From contig JAJYTL010000002.1 in assembly GCA_021793055.1 (NCBI GenBank), positions 1-33,583 of the forward strand: DNA of 33,583 bases. The letters run 5' to 3'. Below, one piece after another: positions 1-7,379 of this stretch. Position numbers and translations under genes: made by a program. Below the pieces are notes generated by a model that saw only the letters and a list, made by a program, of their open reading frames with translations, was not told the origin of the DNA and made no database searches. Origin of the DNA: Pseudomonadota bacterium (lineage in GTDB: Bacteria; Pseudomonadota; Alphaproteobacteria; Ferrovibrionales; Ferrovibrionaceae). Each line of letters starts with the position of its first letter. Position 1 is the first letter of the stretch.

Positions 1-51
1 CGTAGTTTTCCCTACGCCTCCTTTGTGATTAAACAGAGCAATCTTCTTCAC
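1..51 (-). CDS. ParA/MinD-type ATPase, N-terminal fragment (runs off left edge)
   Basis: Reading the minus strand from a GTG at 51 gives VKKIALFNHKGGVGKTT up to the window edge. This is a beta-strand followed by the deviant Walker A motif KGGVGKTT, the hallmark of ParA/Soj/MinD P-loop ATPases. These proteins act in plasmid or chromosome partition, positioning, and several mobile-element or defence operons. Only 17 codons are visible, so the subfamily cannot be told. A purine-rich AAGGGGGG lies just upstream of the GTG. The frame is also open back to an ATG at 117, which would add 22 residues; GTG is preferred because family members usually start right before the KKIA strand. Codons such as ATT, GCT, TTT, AAT, GTA and ACT are unlike those of the GC-rich neighbours, suggesting foreign origin. 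The gene is divergent from dprA. Confidence 0.75.
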   Translation of the reverse strand, partial: MKKIALFNHKGGVGKTT

Positions 52-106
52 GAGGCGCCCCCCTTCTCCTTTGGCGGTAAGCCACGTACCCTTCGCTCGC
101 GCTTTA

Positions 107-136
107 AGTGTAGGCATAAAATATCACCAAATTCAA
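107..136 (-). promoter_or_regulatory. Possible promoter of the ParA-type gene
   Basis: On the minus strand a TTGAAT (131-136) is followed after 18 bases by TACACT (107-112), a fair match to a sigma70 promoter. It would give a leader of about 50 bases before the GTG at 51. If translation instead starts at the ATG at 117 this site would lie inside the gene and could not be its promoter. Confidence 0.35.
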
Positions 137-247
137 CGTGCCGAGTTTATCCGAACGGGGCGACGCTTATCATGTTAAATTTTGCGACCCCATTTACGTT
201 TGACGAGGGTGCCGATCCTCCGTGATCCCACCGAAGTTTGCTACCTA

Positions 248-1300
248 ATGCCGGGTCCGATCACCTTCTACCAGTTGCTGCGCCATCTGGGCAGTGCGCG
301 GGCGGCGCTTGAAACGCTGCCCGACTTGGCTCACCGCGGCGGGCGCGCCGCGCCGCTCCGCGTCTTCCCGCGCGCGGCCTCGGAGGCCGAGATCGCGCGC
401 ACCGCGGCGCTCGGCGCCCGGCTCGTCACCCTCGGCGATCCCGAATATCCCAAGCTTCTTGCAGCGGTGGACGACGCGCCGCCGCTGCTCTCGCTCAAAG
501 GCCACGCGCATCTTGGCAACCGCGAAACCTTCGCCATCGTCGGTGCTCGCAACGCCTCGGCGGCCGGCGTCCGCCTTACCCGCATGCTCGCGAGCGAACT
601 TGGCCGCGAGGGCCTGGTCATTGTGTCCGGACTGGCGCGCGGCATCGACGGCGCCGCCCATGAGGGCGCCTTGGCCTCGGGAACCATCGCGGTGCTGGCT
701 GGCGGCATCGACGTGGTCTATTCGCTTGAGCATCAGGCGCTTTACGGGAAAATCGCCGAAAGCGGGCTTCTGATCGCCAAAATACCCACCGGCACCGAAC
801 CGAAGGCGCACCATTTCCCGCGCGACAACCGGATCATCTCCGGATCGTCCCTCGGCGTTCTCGTGGTCGAGGCGGCGGCCCGCTCGGGCTCCCTGATCAC
901 CACCCGCTTCGCCCTGGAACAGGGCCGCGAGGTCCTCGCCATGCCGGGCTCACCGCTCGATCCGCGCGCCCGCGGCGCCAACGACCTGATCCGCCAGGGG
1001 GCGGCGCTGGTCGAGAGCGCCGACGACATCCTGCGAACGCTTCGCAGTTTGCCGCGGCCGCTGGCCGAGCCGGCAAGCGGCGGACCGGCGCCGGCGCCGG
1101 ATCTGGCCGCCATCGCCGCCGCCCGCCGGGTCATCCAGGACAAGCTTTCGGTAACGCCCGTCGTGATAGATGAGCTTGTTCGGCAAAGCGGATTCGGCCC
1201 CGCCGTGGTGCAGACCGTGGTCCTCGAACTGGAATTGGCCGGCCTGGCCGAACGTCGGCCGGGCAACCTTGTCGCCGCCTTGCCGAACTCTGATATTTGA
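248..1300 (+). CDS. dprA: DNA-processing protein DprA (N-terminus altered)
   Basis: DprA binds incoming single-stranded DNA in the cytoplasm and loads RecA during natural transformation. The Rossmann-like core is clear: IVGARNAS, the VSGLARGIDGAAH motif, AVLAGGIDVVY, HFPRDNRIISG and the basic segment SGSLITTRFALEQGR. A C-terminal winged-helix domain follows (about residues 290-350, VVIDELVRQSG...LELAGLAERRPG). Family members normally begin about 15-20 residues earlier with a segment like LRLIRSENVGPITF. Here similarity starts at GPITFYQLL, and what precedes it is A/T-rich and unfamiliar. ATG 248 is chosen as the first ATG next to the conserved part; a TTG at 182 is also in frame, and neither has a convincing ribosome-binding site. 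The native start may be lost. topA follows 56 bases downstream on the same strand. Confidence 0.85.
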   Translation: MPGPITFYQLLRHLGSARAALETLPDLAHRGGRAAPLRVFPRAASEAEIARTAALGARLVTLGDPEYPKLLAAVDDAPPLLSLKGHAHLGNRETFAIVGARNASAAGVRLTRMLASELGREGLVIVSGLARGIDGAAHEGALASGTIAVLAGGIDVVYSLEHQALYGKIAESGLLIAKIPTGTEPKAHHFPRDNRIISGSSLGVLVVEAAARSGSLITTRFALEQGREVLAMPGSPLDPRARGANDLIRQGAALVESADDILRTLRSLPRPLAEPASGGPAPAPDLAAIAAARRVIQDKLSVTPVVIDELVRQSGFGPAVVQTVVLELELAGLAERRPGNLVAALPNSDI

Positions 1301-1325
1301 CAGCGGGCCGGGTTTTCCGCATCTT
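1297..1325 (+). promoter_or_regulatory. Putative topA promoter overlapping the dprA stop
   Basis: A consensus -35 box TTGACA (1297-1302) overlaps the dprA stop codon. After a 17-base spacer comes CATCTT (1320-1325), a weak -10 box. A start of transcription near 1332 would leave a leader of about 25 bases before the topA ATG at 1357. It would let topA-rnr be transcribed independently of dprA. Confidence 0.45.
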
Positions 1326-1356
1326 CCACAGCCCGTTTGCCGAAGCGAAAGCGTTC

Positions 1357-4074
1357 ATGGACGTCGTAGTCGTCGAATCCCCGGCCAAGGCCAGGACCAT
1401 CAATAAGTATCTCGGCGAGGACTATGTCGTTCTCGCCTCCTACGGGCATGTCCGCGATCTCCCGGCCAAGGACGGCTCGGTCAAGCCGGACGAAAACTTC
1501 GTCATGACCTACGAGACCGACCCGAAGTCGGCAAAACATTTGGCCGATATCGCGAAAGCGCTAAAGAACGCCGAGCACCTCTATCTCGCCACCGACCCGG
1601 ATCGCGAGGGCGAGGCGATTTCCTGGCATGTCCTGCAAGCGCTGGAGGAAAAGCGCGCGGTCAAGGGCATCCCGGTCAAGCGTGTCGTCTTCAACGAGGT
1701 GACGCGGAGCGCGGTGCTCGACGCCATGCGCCATCCGCGCGATCTCGACATGAACCTGATCAACGCCCAGCAGGCGCGCCGGGCGCTCGATTATCTCGTC
1801 GGCTTCACGCTCTCGCCGGTATTGTGGCGCAAGCTTCCGGGCGCACGATCGGCGGGCCGCGTGCAATCCGTCGCCCTGCGCCTCGTCTGCGAACGCGAGA
1901 CCGAGATCGAGAAGTTCAAGGCCCGGGAATACTGGACCATCGAGGTCGTCTTCCTCGCCGACGGCAAGAAGTTCACCGCCCGCCTGGCGAGCCTGGACGG
2001 CAAGAAACTCGACAAGTTCGACCTCGCCGATCGCGCCAGCGCCGAGGCGGCGGCGCGGCGCATCGCCGAGAGCCCGTTCCATATCGCCGACGTGCAGACC
2101 AAGCCGGTGCGCCGCCATCCGGCGCCGCCCTTCACCACCTCGACCCTGCAGCAGGAAGCCTCGCGCAAGCTCGGCTTCTCGGCCAAGCACACCATGCAGA
2201 TCGCGCAGCGGCTCTATGAGGGCGTCGACATTGCGGGCGAGCGCGCCGGCATCATCACCTATATGCGGACCGACGGCGTGCAGATGGCGAACGAAGCGCT
2301 CACCGCCGCGCGCAAGGTGATCGCCAGCGAATACGGCGACGCCTACCTGCCGCCGCAACCGCGCCTCTACAAGGCGACGGCGAAGAACGCGCAGGAAGCC
2401 CACGAGGCGATACGGCCGACCAATCTCGCGCGCCTCCCGAATCAGGTGGCGCCCTTCCTCGAACCCGCGCAGGCCAAGCTCTACGACCTGATCTGGAAAC
2501 GCGCGCTGGCAAGCCAGATGGAATCCGCCCGCCTCGACCAGACCGCGGCCGACATCGTTTCGGAAGCCGGCGACATCGGGCTCAGGGCGAGCGGCACCGT
2601 CGTCGTCTTCCCCGGCTTCCTTCGCCTCTATCACGAGGACGTCGAGGACGCGAAACCGGACGAGACAGAAGACGAGCGCCGGCTGCCGCCCTTGAAGACC
2701 GGCGCCAAGCTCGAGCGCGAGGCCGTCACGCCCGAGCAGCATTTCACCGAGCCGCCGCCCCGCTTCAGCGAGGCGAGCCTAGTCAAAAAGCTGGAAGAAC
2801 TCGGCATCGGACGGCCCTCGACCTATGCGCAGATTCTCTCCGTGCTGCAAGAGCGCGGCTACATGCGGATCGAGAGCCGACGCTTGATTCCGGAAGACAA
2901 GGGCCGGCTCGTCACCGCCTTTCTGGAAAACTTCTTCCAGCGCTACGTCGAATACGACTTCACCGCCGACCTCGAAAATCAACTCGATCGCATTTCGGCC
3001 GGCGCGATCCCCTGGACCCAGGTGCTGCGCGATTTCTGGACCGCCTTCCGCGCCGCCGTGCAGGACACTGAGGGGCTGCGCGTCAAGGACGTGGTGTCGG
3101 CGCTCGATCAGGCGCTCGGGCCGCACATCTTCCCGGAAACCCCCGACGGCCGCGATCCCCGCGCCTGCCCGGGCTGCGCCAACGGCCGGCTTGGCCTCAA
3201 GCTCGGCCGCTTCGGCGCTTTCATCGGCTGCTCCAACTATCCCGAATGCCGCTACACCCGCCGGCTTGGCGCGAACGGCGAAGACGCCCAGGCCGCCGAT
3301 GCCGGTCCGAAGCTTCTCGGCCAGGACCCTGACAGCGGCCTCGACGTGACGCTCCGCCGCGGTCCCTACGGCTATTACCTGCAGCGCGGCGAAGCGGTCG
3401 GCAAGGGCAAACCGCAACGGGCGACGCTGCCGAAAGACGTGCCGCCGGATGGCATCGATCTCGCTCTTGCCCTGCGGCTTCTCGCGCTGCCGCGGACGGT
3501 CGGCACGCATCCCGATTCCGGCAAGCCGATCGCCGCCGGTCTCGGCCGCTTTGGCCCCTATCTCGAACACGAGGGCACCTATGCGCGGCTTGCCTCCACG
3601 GAAGAGGCGCTGACCGTCGGCCTGAATCGGGCGGTCGAGCTGATTGCGAATGCGCCGAAGCGCGGCCAGGCGCGCGGGCGGGCCGAAACCTTGCGCGAGA
3701 TCGGAGCGCATCCGCAGGACAATCAGCCGGTCAGGGTTTTAAAAGGCCGCTACGGTCCCTATCTTAATCATGGGCGGGTCAATGCCCCGCTGCCGAAGGA
3801 CGCGACGCCCGAGACCGTCGACCTCGAAACCGCGCTTCGTTTGCTCGCGGAGCGTGCCGGGAAAGCGGGCAAAGGCGGGCGCGGAGCGAAATACGCCAAC
3901 GGCGCCAAAAGCGGCGCGAAAAGCGTAAAGAGCGCGAAAAGCGTAAAGAGCACGAAAAGCGTGAAAAGTCCAAAAAGCGCCAAGACGACGAAGGGCGACG
4001 CCAAAGCAAAAGCGAAGAAGAGCGCCGCCAAAAGCCAGGGCCAGACGCGGGCCAGTGAGGCAAAAACCGATTGA
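1357..4074 (+). CDS. topA: DNA topoisomerase I (type IA)
   Basis: Relaxes negative supercoils by cutting and passing one DNA strand. The protein of 905 residues starts at ATG 1357 (MDVVVVESPAKARTINKYLG), the family start; an upstream in-frame start at 1297 adds nothing conserved. The Toprim domain holds the acidic motif ATDPDREGEA. The active-site tyrosine is Y302 in ITYMRTDGV. A four-cysteine zinc finger (CPGC...CSNYPEC) near residues 606-632 is followed by three glycine-rich C-terminal repeats (GPYGYYLQ, GRFGPYLE, GRYGPYLN), as is usual in alphaproteobacteria. The last 65 or so residues are a Lys/Ser/Ala-rich tail built partly from a tandem repeat, probably a disordered DNA-binding tail. 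The stop overlaps the TTG start of rnr by 4 bases, suggesting translational coupling. Confidence 0.97.
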   Translation: MDVVVVESPAKARTINKYLGEDYVVLASYGHVRDLPAKDGSVKPDENFVMTYETDPKSAKHLADIAKALKNAEHLYLATDPDREGEAISWHVLQALEEKRAVKGIPVKRVVFNEVTRSAVLDAMRHPRDLDMNLINAQQARRALDYLVGFTLSPVLWRKLPGARSAGRVQSVALRLVCERETEIEKFKAREYWTIEVVFLADGKKFTARLASLDGKKLDKFDLADRASAEAAARRIAESPFHIADVQTKPVRRHPAPPFTTSTLQQEASRKLGFSAKHTMQIAQRLYEGVDIAGERAGIITYMRTDGVQMANEALTAARKVIASEYGDAYLPPQPRLYKATAKNAQEAHEAIRPTNLARLPNQVAPFLEPAQAKLYDLIWKRALASQMESARLDQTAADIVSEAGDIGLRASGTVVVFPGFLRLYHEDVEDAKPDETEDERRLPPLKTGAKLEREAVTPEQHFTEPPPRFSEASLVKKLEELGIGRPSTYAQILSVLQERGYMRIESRRLIPEDKGRLVTAFLENFFQRYVEYDFTADLENQLDRISAGAIPWTQVLRDFWTAFRAAVQDTEGLRVKDVVSALDQALGPHIFPETPDGRDPRACPGCANGRLGLKLGRFGAFIGCSNYPECRYTRRLGANGEDAQAADAGPKLLGQDPDSGLDVTLRRGPYGYYLQRGEAVGKGKPQRATLPKDVPPDGIDLALALRLLALPRTVGTHPDSGKPIAAGLGRFGPYLEHEGTYARLASTEEALTVGLNRAVELIANAPKRGQARGRAETLREIGAHPQDNQPVRVLKGRYGPYLNHGRVNAPLPKDATPETVDLETALRLLAERAGKAGKGGRGAKYANGAKSGAKSVKSAKSVKSTKSVKSPKSAKTTKGDAKAKAKKSAAKSQGQTRASEAKTD
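3916..3969 (+). repeat. 18-bp tandem repeat in the topA tail (3 copies)
   Basis: Units at 3916-3933 and 3934-3951 are identical (gcgaaaagcgtaaagagc) and 3952-3969 is a diverged third copy. The unit is in frame and encodes a six-residue AKSVKS-type repeat in the basic, histone-H1-like tail of topoisomerase I. Copy number may vary between strains by slippage. Confidence 0.85.
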
Positions 4075-6326
4075 GTAAAGCTGACAAGAAGGCCAAAGCG
4101 GCCTTACCGACCCGCGAAGCGGTCCGTGAGTTCATTGCCACCCAACCGGGCCGCATCGGCAAACGGGAAATCGCCCGCGCCTTCCATATTTCCGGCGCCG
4201 AGCGCATCTGGCTCAAATCCCTGCTCAAGGAGATGGCGGCGGCGGGCGAGATCAGCCGCAGCCGGCGCAAGAATCTGACCCCGCAGGGCCACCTGCCCGA
4301 GGTTCTCGTTCTCGATATCGTCAGCCTCAGCGACGACGGCGAGGCCTTGGCCCGGCCGGCGAACTGGGAGGGGGACGACGAGCCGCCCCGCATCATCGTC
4401 ACGTCCGGCCGCCACGCGCCCGCCGTCGGCGAGCGCGTCCTGGCGCGCCTCAAGCGCCACAAACCAGGTCATTACGAGGCCGAGACGATCCGCCGCCTCG
4501 CTTCTGGCGAGGCTATCGTCGGCGTCTTCCGCATGGTCGGCAAGGAAGGCCGCATCCGCTCCGCCGACCGCCGCAACCGCCACGAATTCATCGTTGCCCC
4601 CGGCGACTTCGAGGCCGTAAGCGATGGCGATGTGGTGGCGGCGAACGTCCTGCCCGGCAAGGTCTTCGGCCTGCCGCGCGCCAAAGTCACCGAGCGCATC
4701 GGCCGCGTCGGCGACATGGCGAGCCTGAGCCTGATCAGCGCCCACCGCAAGGGCATCCCGCTCCGCTTCAGCGACGCGGTGCTGGAAGAGGCGCGCGCCG
4801 TCGCCAAGCGCGGCCATGGCCGGCGCGACGATCTTCGCGATTTGCCGCTTGTCACCATCGACCCGGAAGATGCCCGCGATCGCGACGACGCGGTTTTCGC
4901 CGAGCCCGACACGGACCGCGAAAATCCCGGCGGCCACCACCTGATCGTCGCTATCGCCGATGTTGCCCATTACGTGCGCCCCGGTTCCGAATTGGACCGC
5001 GCGGCGCGCGAGCGTGGCAATTCGGTCTATTTCCCGGACCGCGTCACGCCGATGCTGCCGGAGGCGCTGTCCACCGACCTCTGCTCGCTGGCGCCTGGCG
5101 AGAGCCGGCCGGCGATGGCGGTCCACATCTGGATCGACGCCGCCGGCAACAAGCGCCGGCACAAGTTCGAGCGCGCCCTGATCCGCACCGTCGCCGCCCT
5201 TAGCTACGAGCAAGTGGAAGAGGCCCGTGCCGGCCGCCCGGACTCCGAAACGGCGCCGCTTCTCGAACCCGTGATCCGTCCGCTTTATGACGCCTTCGCG
5301 GCGCTCGAGCAGGCGCGCGCGAAGCGCCATCCGCTCGCCCTCGAATTGCCCGAGCGCAAGATCGAGTTCGACGCCGAGGGCCGCATCGCCAATATCCGCC
5401 CGCGGCCGCATTTCGCCAGCCACCGGCTGATCGAGGAATTCATGATCCTCGCCAATGTCGCGGCGGCGGAAGCGCTCGACGCCTGCCGCGAGCCCGCGGT
5501 CTACCGCGTGCACGAGCAGCCGACGCGGGAAAAGCTCGCCGATCTCCTGGTTTTCCTTAAGACGCTCGGTATCAAGCTGCAGCCGGCGGCACGGATGCGG
5601 CCGGCGAACTTCAATCAGATCCTCAAGCGGGCCGAGGGCGAAGACCACGAGCCGGTGATCCATCAGGTGGTGCTGCGGGCGCAGGCTCAGGCCATCTACA
5701 GCACCGAGAACTACGGCCATTTCGGGCTTAACCTCGGACGTTACGTTCATTTCACTTCGCCGATCCGCCGCTATGCCGATCTTCTCGTTCACCGCGCGCT
5801 GATCTCAGGGCTCTCGCTCGGCAAGGACGGACTTTCAGATTACGACCGCAGCAATCTCGCCGCCATCGCCGAAGCGATCTCCGGTGCCGAGCGGCGCGCC
5901 ATGGCGGCCGAGCGCGAGGCCTTGGAGCGCTTCATCGCGATCTATCTCGCCGATCGCGTCGGCGCCACCTTCGCGGCGCGCATCTCAAGCCTCACCCGCT
6001 TCGGCATATTCGTGGCGCTGGACGACAGCGGCGCCGAGGGCCTGATCCCGATTCGCGACCTCGGCGACGAATTCTTCCTCCACGACGAGACGCGCCACAC
6101 CCTGATCGGACGCCGGAGCGGCACCACCTATCGTCTGGGCGAGAAGATCATGGTCCGTCTGGCGGAAGCCGACGGCTTGACCGGCAGCCTGCGCTTCGCC
6201 ATCGAGGCGGCGGCGAAGGGCCCGCCCGCCGGCGCGAAATCCGGACGGCCGGCGGCGGCGCGGCCTGGCGCCAAGCCCAAACCGAAGCGCGACGCGCGAC
6301 GGAAATCCCGCCGTGCTCAGAAGTGA
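4071..6326 (+). CDS. rnr: Ribonuclease R (3'-5' exoribonuclease)
   Basis: A processive hydrolytic exoribonuclease that degrades structured RNA in the cytoplasm. The 751 residues show an N-terminal winged-helix region (about 15-70), cold-shock/OB domains (about 75-230), the RNB catalytic domain and a C-terminal S1 domain (about 630-705, GATFAARISSLTRFGIFVAL). The catalytic acidic cluster TIDPEDARDRDDAV gives D264, D270, D272 and D273, with the same spacing as the RNase II metal ligands. The protein ends in a basic Lys/Arg-rich tail typical of RNase R. The start is TTG at 4071, overlapping the topA stop (TTGA). No other start fits the coupling better. The 3' end overlaps the convergent barrel gene by 10 bases. 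Confidence 0.96.
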   Translation: MSKADKKAKAALPTREAVREFIATQPGRIGKREIARAFHISGAERIWLKSLLKEMAAAGEISRSRRKNLTPQGHLPEVLVLDIVSLSDDGEALARPANWEGDDEPPRIIVTSGRHAPAVGERVLARLKRHKPGHYEAETIRRLASGEAIVGVFRMVGKEGRIRSADRRNRHEFIVAPGDFEAVSDGDVVAANVLPGKVFGLPRAKVTERIGRVGDMASLSLISAHRKGIPLRFSDAVLEEARAVAKRGHGRRDDLRDLPLVTIDPEDARDRDDAVFAEPDTDRENPGGHHLIVAIADVAHYVRPGSELDRAARERGNSVYFPDRVTPMLPEALSTDLCSLAPGESRPAMAVHIWIDAAGNKRRHKFERALIRTVAALSYEQVEEARAGRPDSETAPLLEPVIRPLYDAFAALEQARAKRHPLALELPERKIEFDAEGRIANIRPRPHFASHRLIEEFMILANVAAAEALDACREPAVYRVHEQPTREKLADLLVFLKTLGIKLQPAARMRPANFNQILKRAEGEDHEPVIHQVVLRAQAQAIYSTENYGHFGLNLGRYVHFTSPIRRYADLLVHRALISGLSLGKDGLSDYDRSNLAAIAEAISGAERRAMAAEREALERFIAIYLADRVGATFAARISSLTRFGIFVALDDSGAEGLIPIRDLGDEFFLHDETRHTLIGRRSGTTYRLGEKIMVRLAEADGLTGSLRFAIEAAAKGPPAGAKSGRPAAARPGAKPKPKRDARRKSRRAQK

Positions 6327-7054
6327 TAGCCGATGCTGATCCCGGTGAAGTAGCGGCTCACCGCGTCAGGCGTCACGGGCGGCGGGTTGTGCAGCGGCGC
6401 GAGCGCGCCGGCGAAACCGACCACGTTCCAACTATTGAAGAGCCGCCAGTTGACCTCGACGCTGGCGCCGACGTTCTGTAGCCCGCTTTCGAGTCCCAGG
6501 GTGCCGGGATTGAAACTCGGTAAGGCCAGGGGCGGAATGCCGGGCAACCCGATATTGGCGACGCTGCTCCCCCAGGTGATATTCGGCCCGAGCGCCAGAC
6601 TGACATCGGGCGCGAGCTTCGCGCCATAGCCGAAGCCGACCTCGATTTGCGGCTCGCCGTTGATGCCTTGCAGGGCGTCGGCATTCACCATCAGGGATTT
6701 ATAGGCGTATTGCGCGAAGGCACCGACGCCGACGCGCCCGGGCTGGCCGAAGCCCTCGACCGAGGCGGTGAAGCTCGGTTGGTAAGTGGCGAGCGGGCCG
6801 AAACGGAAATGCTCGGTGTGGACAAGGTCGGTGCCAAGGCCGATGCGGGCCGAAGGGACGGGCGATGCAACCGCGTGCCATCCCGAGATATTGGCGGCCG
6901 CGTCTTCCGACCCGGACAAGTTGGCGAGACGGGCGAAGGCGCCGCCGGTCGCCACCTGGTCAACGGCCGCGCGCGCCGGGCGGGCAAAGGCGCAAGCTGC
7001 CGCCCCGAGGAAAATCGCCGTGCCCAGCCGAGTTATCCGCCCCATGCCGAACAC
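6317..7054 (-). CDS. Outer-membrane beta-barrel protein, MipA/OmpV-like
   Basis: The 245-residue protein begins with a signal peptide (basic MGRITRL, hydrophobic AIFLGAAACAFA, cleavage after ARPARA near residue 29). The body alternates polar and hydrophobic residues in glycine-rich strands and ends in phenylalanine (GISIGYHF), the usual signal for the BAM machinery. The segments VGFGYGAKLAPDVSLALGPNITW and, near the C-terminus, VGASVEVNWRLFNSWNVVGFAG recall the MipA/OmpV family, whose members are outer-membrane scaffold or porin-like proteins. The N-terminal half matches less clearly, so the family call is tentative and the substrate unknown. A start three codons later (second Met) is possible. 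It is the sole minus-strand gene between rnr and the Nudix gene and overlaps the end of rnr. Confidence 0.7.
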   Translation of the reverse strand: MFGMGRITRLGTAIFLGAAACAFARPARAAVDQVATGGAFARLANLSGSEDAAANISGWHAVASPVPSARIGLGTDLVHTEHFRFGPLATYQPSFTASVEGFGQPGRVGVGAFAQYAYKSLMVNADALQGINGEPQIEVGFGYGAKLAPDVSLALGPNITWGSSVANIGLPGIPPLALPSFNPGTLGLESGLQNVGASVEVNWRLFNSWNVVGFAGALAPLHNPPPVTPDAVSRYFTGISIGYHF

Positions 7055-7080
7055 CCGAGATTTGCCGCCGCCCCGGCTGC

Positions 7081-7099
7081 GGCTTTTCGAAAAACCGCC
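7081..7099. other. Near-palindrome in the barrel gene leader
   Basis: A perfect 10-base palindrome ttttcgaaaa (7084-7093) is extended by GGC and CC flanks into an almost symmetrical 19-base site. It lies between the likely -10 box and the start codon of the barrel gene. It could be an operator or an RNA hairpin near the 5' end of the mRNA; the sequence does not decide. Confidence 0.35.
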
Positions 7100-7114
7100 C
7101 CGTTAAAACAACCT

Positions 7115-7143
7115 TTGGTAGCTTTGCCCCGAAGCGGAGTCAA
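7115..7143 (-). promoter_or_regulatory. Putative promoter of the barrel gene
   Basis: On the minus strand TTGACT (7138-7143) is followed after exactly 17 bases by TACCAA (7115-7120). The -35 box is strong and the -10 box weak. The leader would be about 55 bases and contain the palindrome at 7081-7099. Confidence 0.45.
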
Positions 7144-7316
7144 GCGCGCGCCAGGCTCATGGTTCCTCGGCATCCGAGACCCGGGATTTTGTTCTACCGC
7201 TGGTACTTTACGTCAAGCTTGCCTACCATAAGCGGATCGTGACCTGCCCAATGCTCAGACCCATGCTCGCAAACTCTTGCTTCCCGGTGACGCTTCGCTG
7301 GTCTCCAAAGGAGCGA

Positions 7317-7379
7317 ATGGCGGCTTGGCCGGCATCACGGCCGCTCTCGTCATTTCTCGCCAAGGAGACCCGCCGATGA
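7317..7379 (+). CDS. Possible 20-residue leader peptide upstream of the Nudix gene
   Basis: An ATG at 7317 follows AAAGGAG closely and opens a 20-codon frame (Ala, Trp, Ser and Arg rich, ending KETRR). Its TGA stop overlaps the ATG of the Nudix gene in an ATGA arrangement. This is the layout of translational coupling. There is no recognisable homology and the peptide may be accidental. In related gene neighbourhoods I recall a DUF983-type membrane protein gene at this place, but nothing of that kind is visible here. Confidence 0.22.
   Translation: MAAWPASRPLSSFLAKETRR

Larger units (their letters stand above)
1..247. other. A/T-rich, foreign-looking segment upstream of dprA
   Basis: This stretch is visibly richer in A and T than the following 33 kb, for example around 101-140 and 170-200. 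It holds the start of the ParA-type gene on the minus strand and then about 200 bases without a supported gene. Recognisable DprA sequence begins only near base 254 (GPITFYQLL). In related genomes plsY or pyrC commonly precedes dprA, and no trace of either is visible. The segment therefore looks like the edge of an accessory insertion or rearrangement, or of an assembly join. No terminal repeat or attachment site could be recognised. Confidence 0.6.

Noticed and set aside
25..225. 66-codon plus-strand frame in the A/T-rich segment
   Set aside because: It lies antisense to the ParA-type start, has no ribosome-binding site and no recognisable motif.
4104..5792. 562-codon frame antisense to rnr
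   Set aside because: Long antisense frames are expected in GC-rich codon-biased DNA; composition is Arg/Gly/Ala/Asp-rich without motifs, while the plus strand encodes an intact RNase R.
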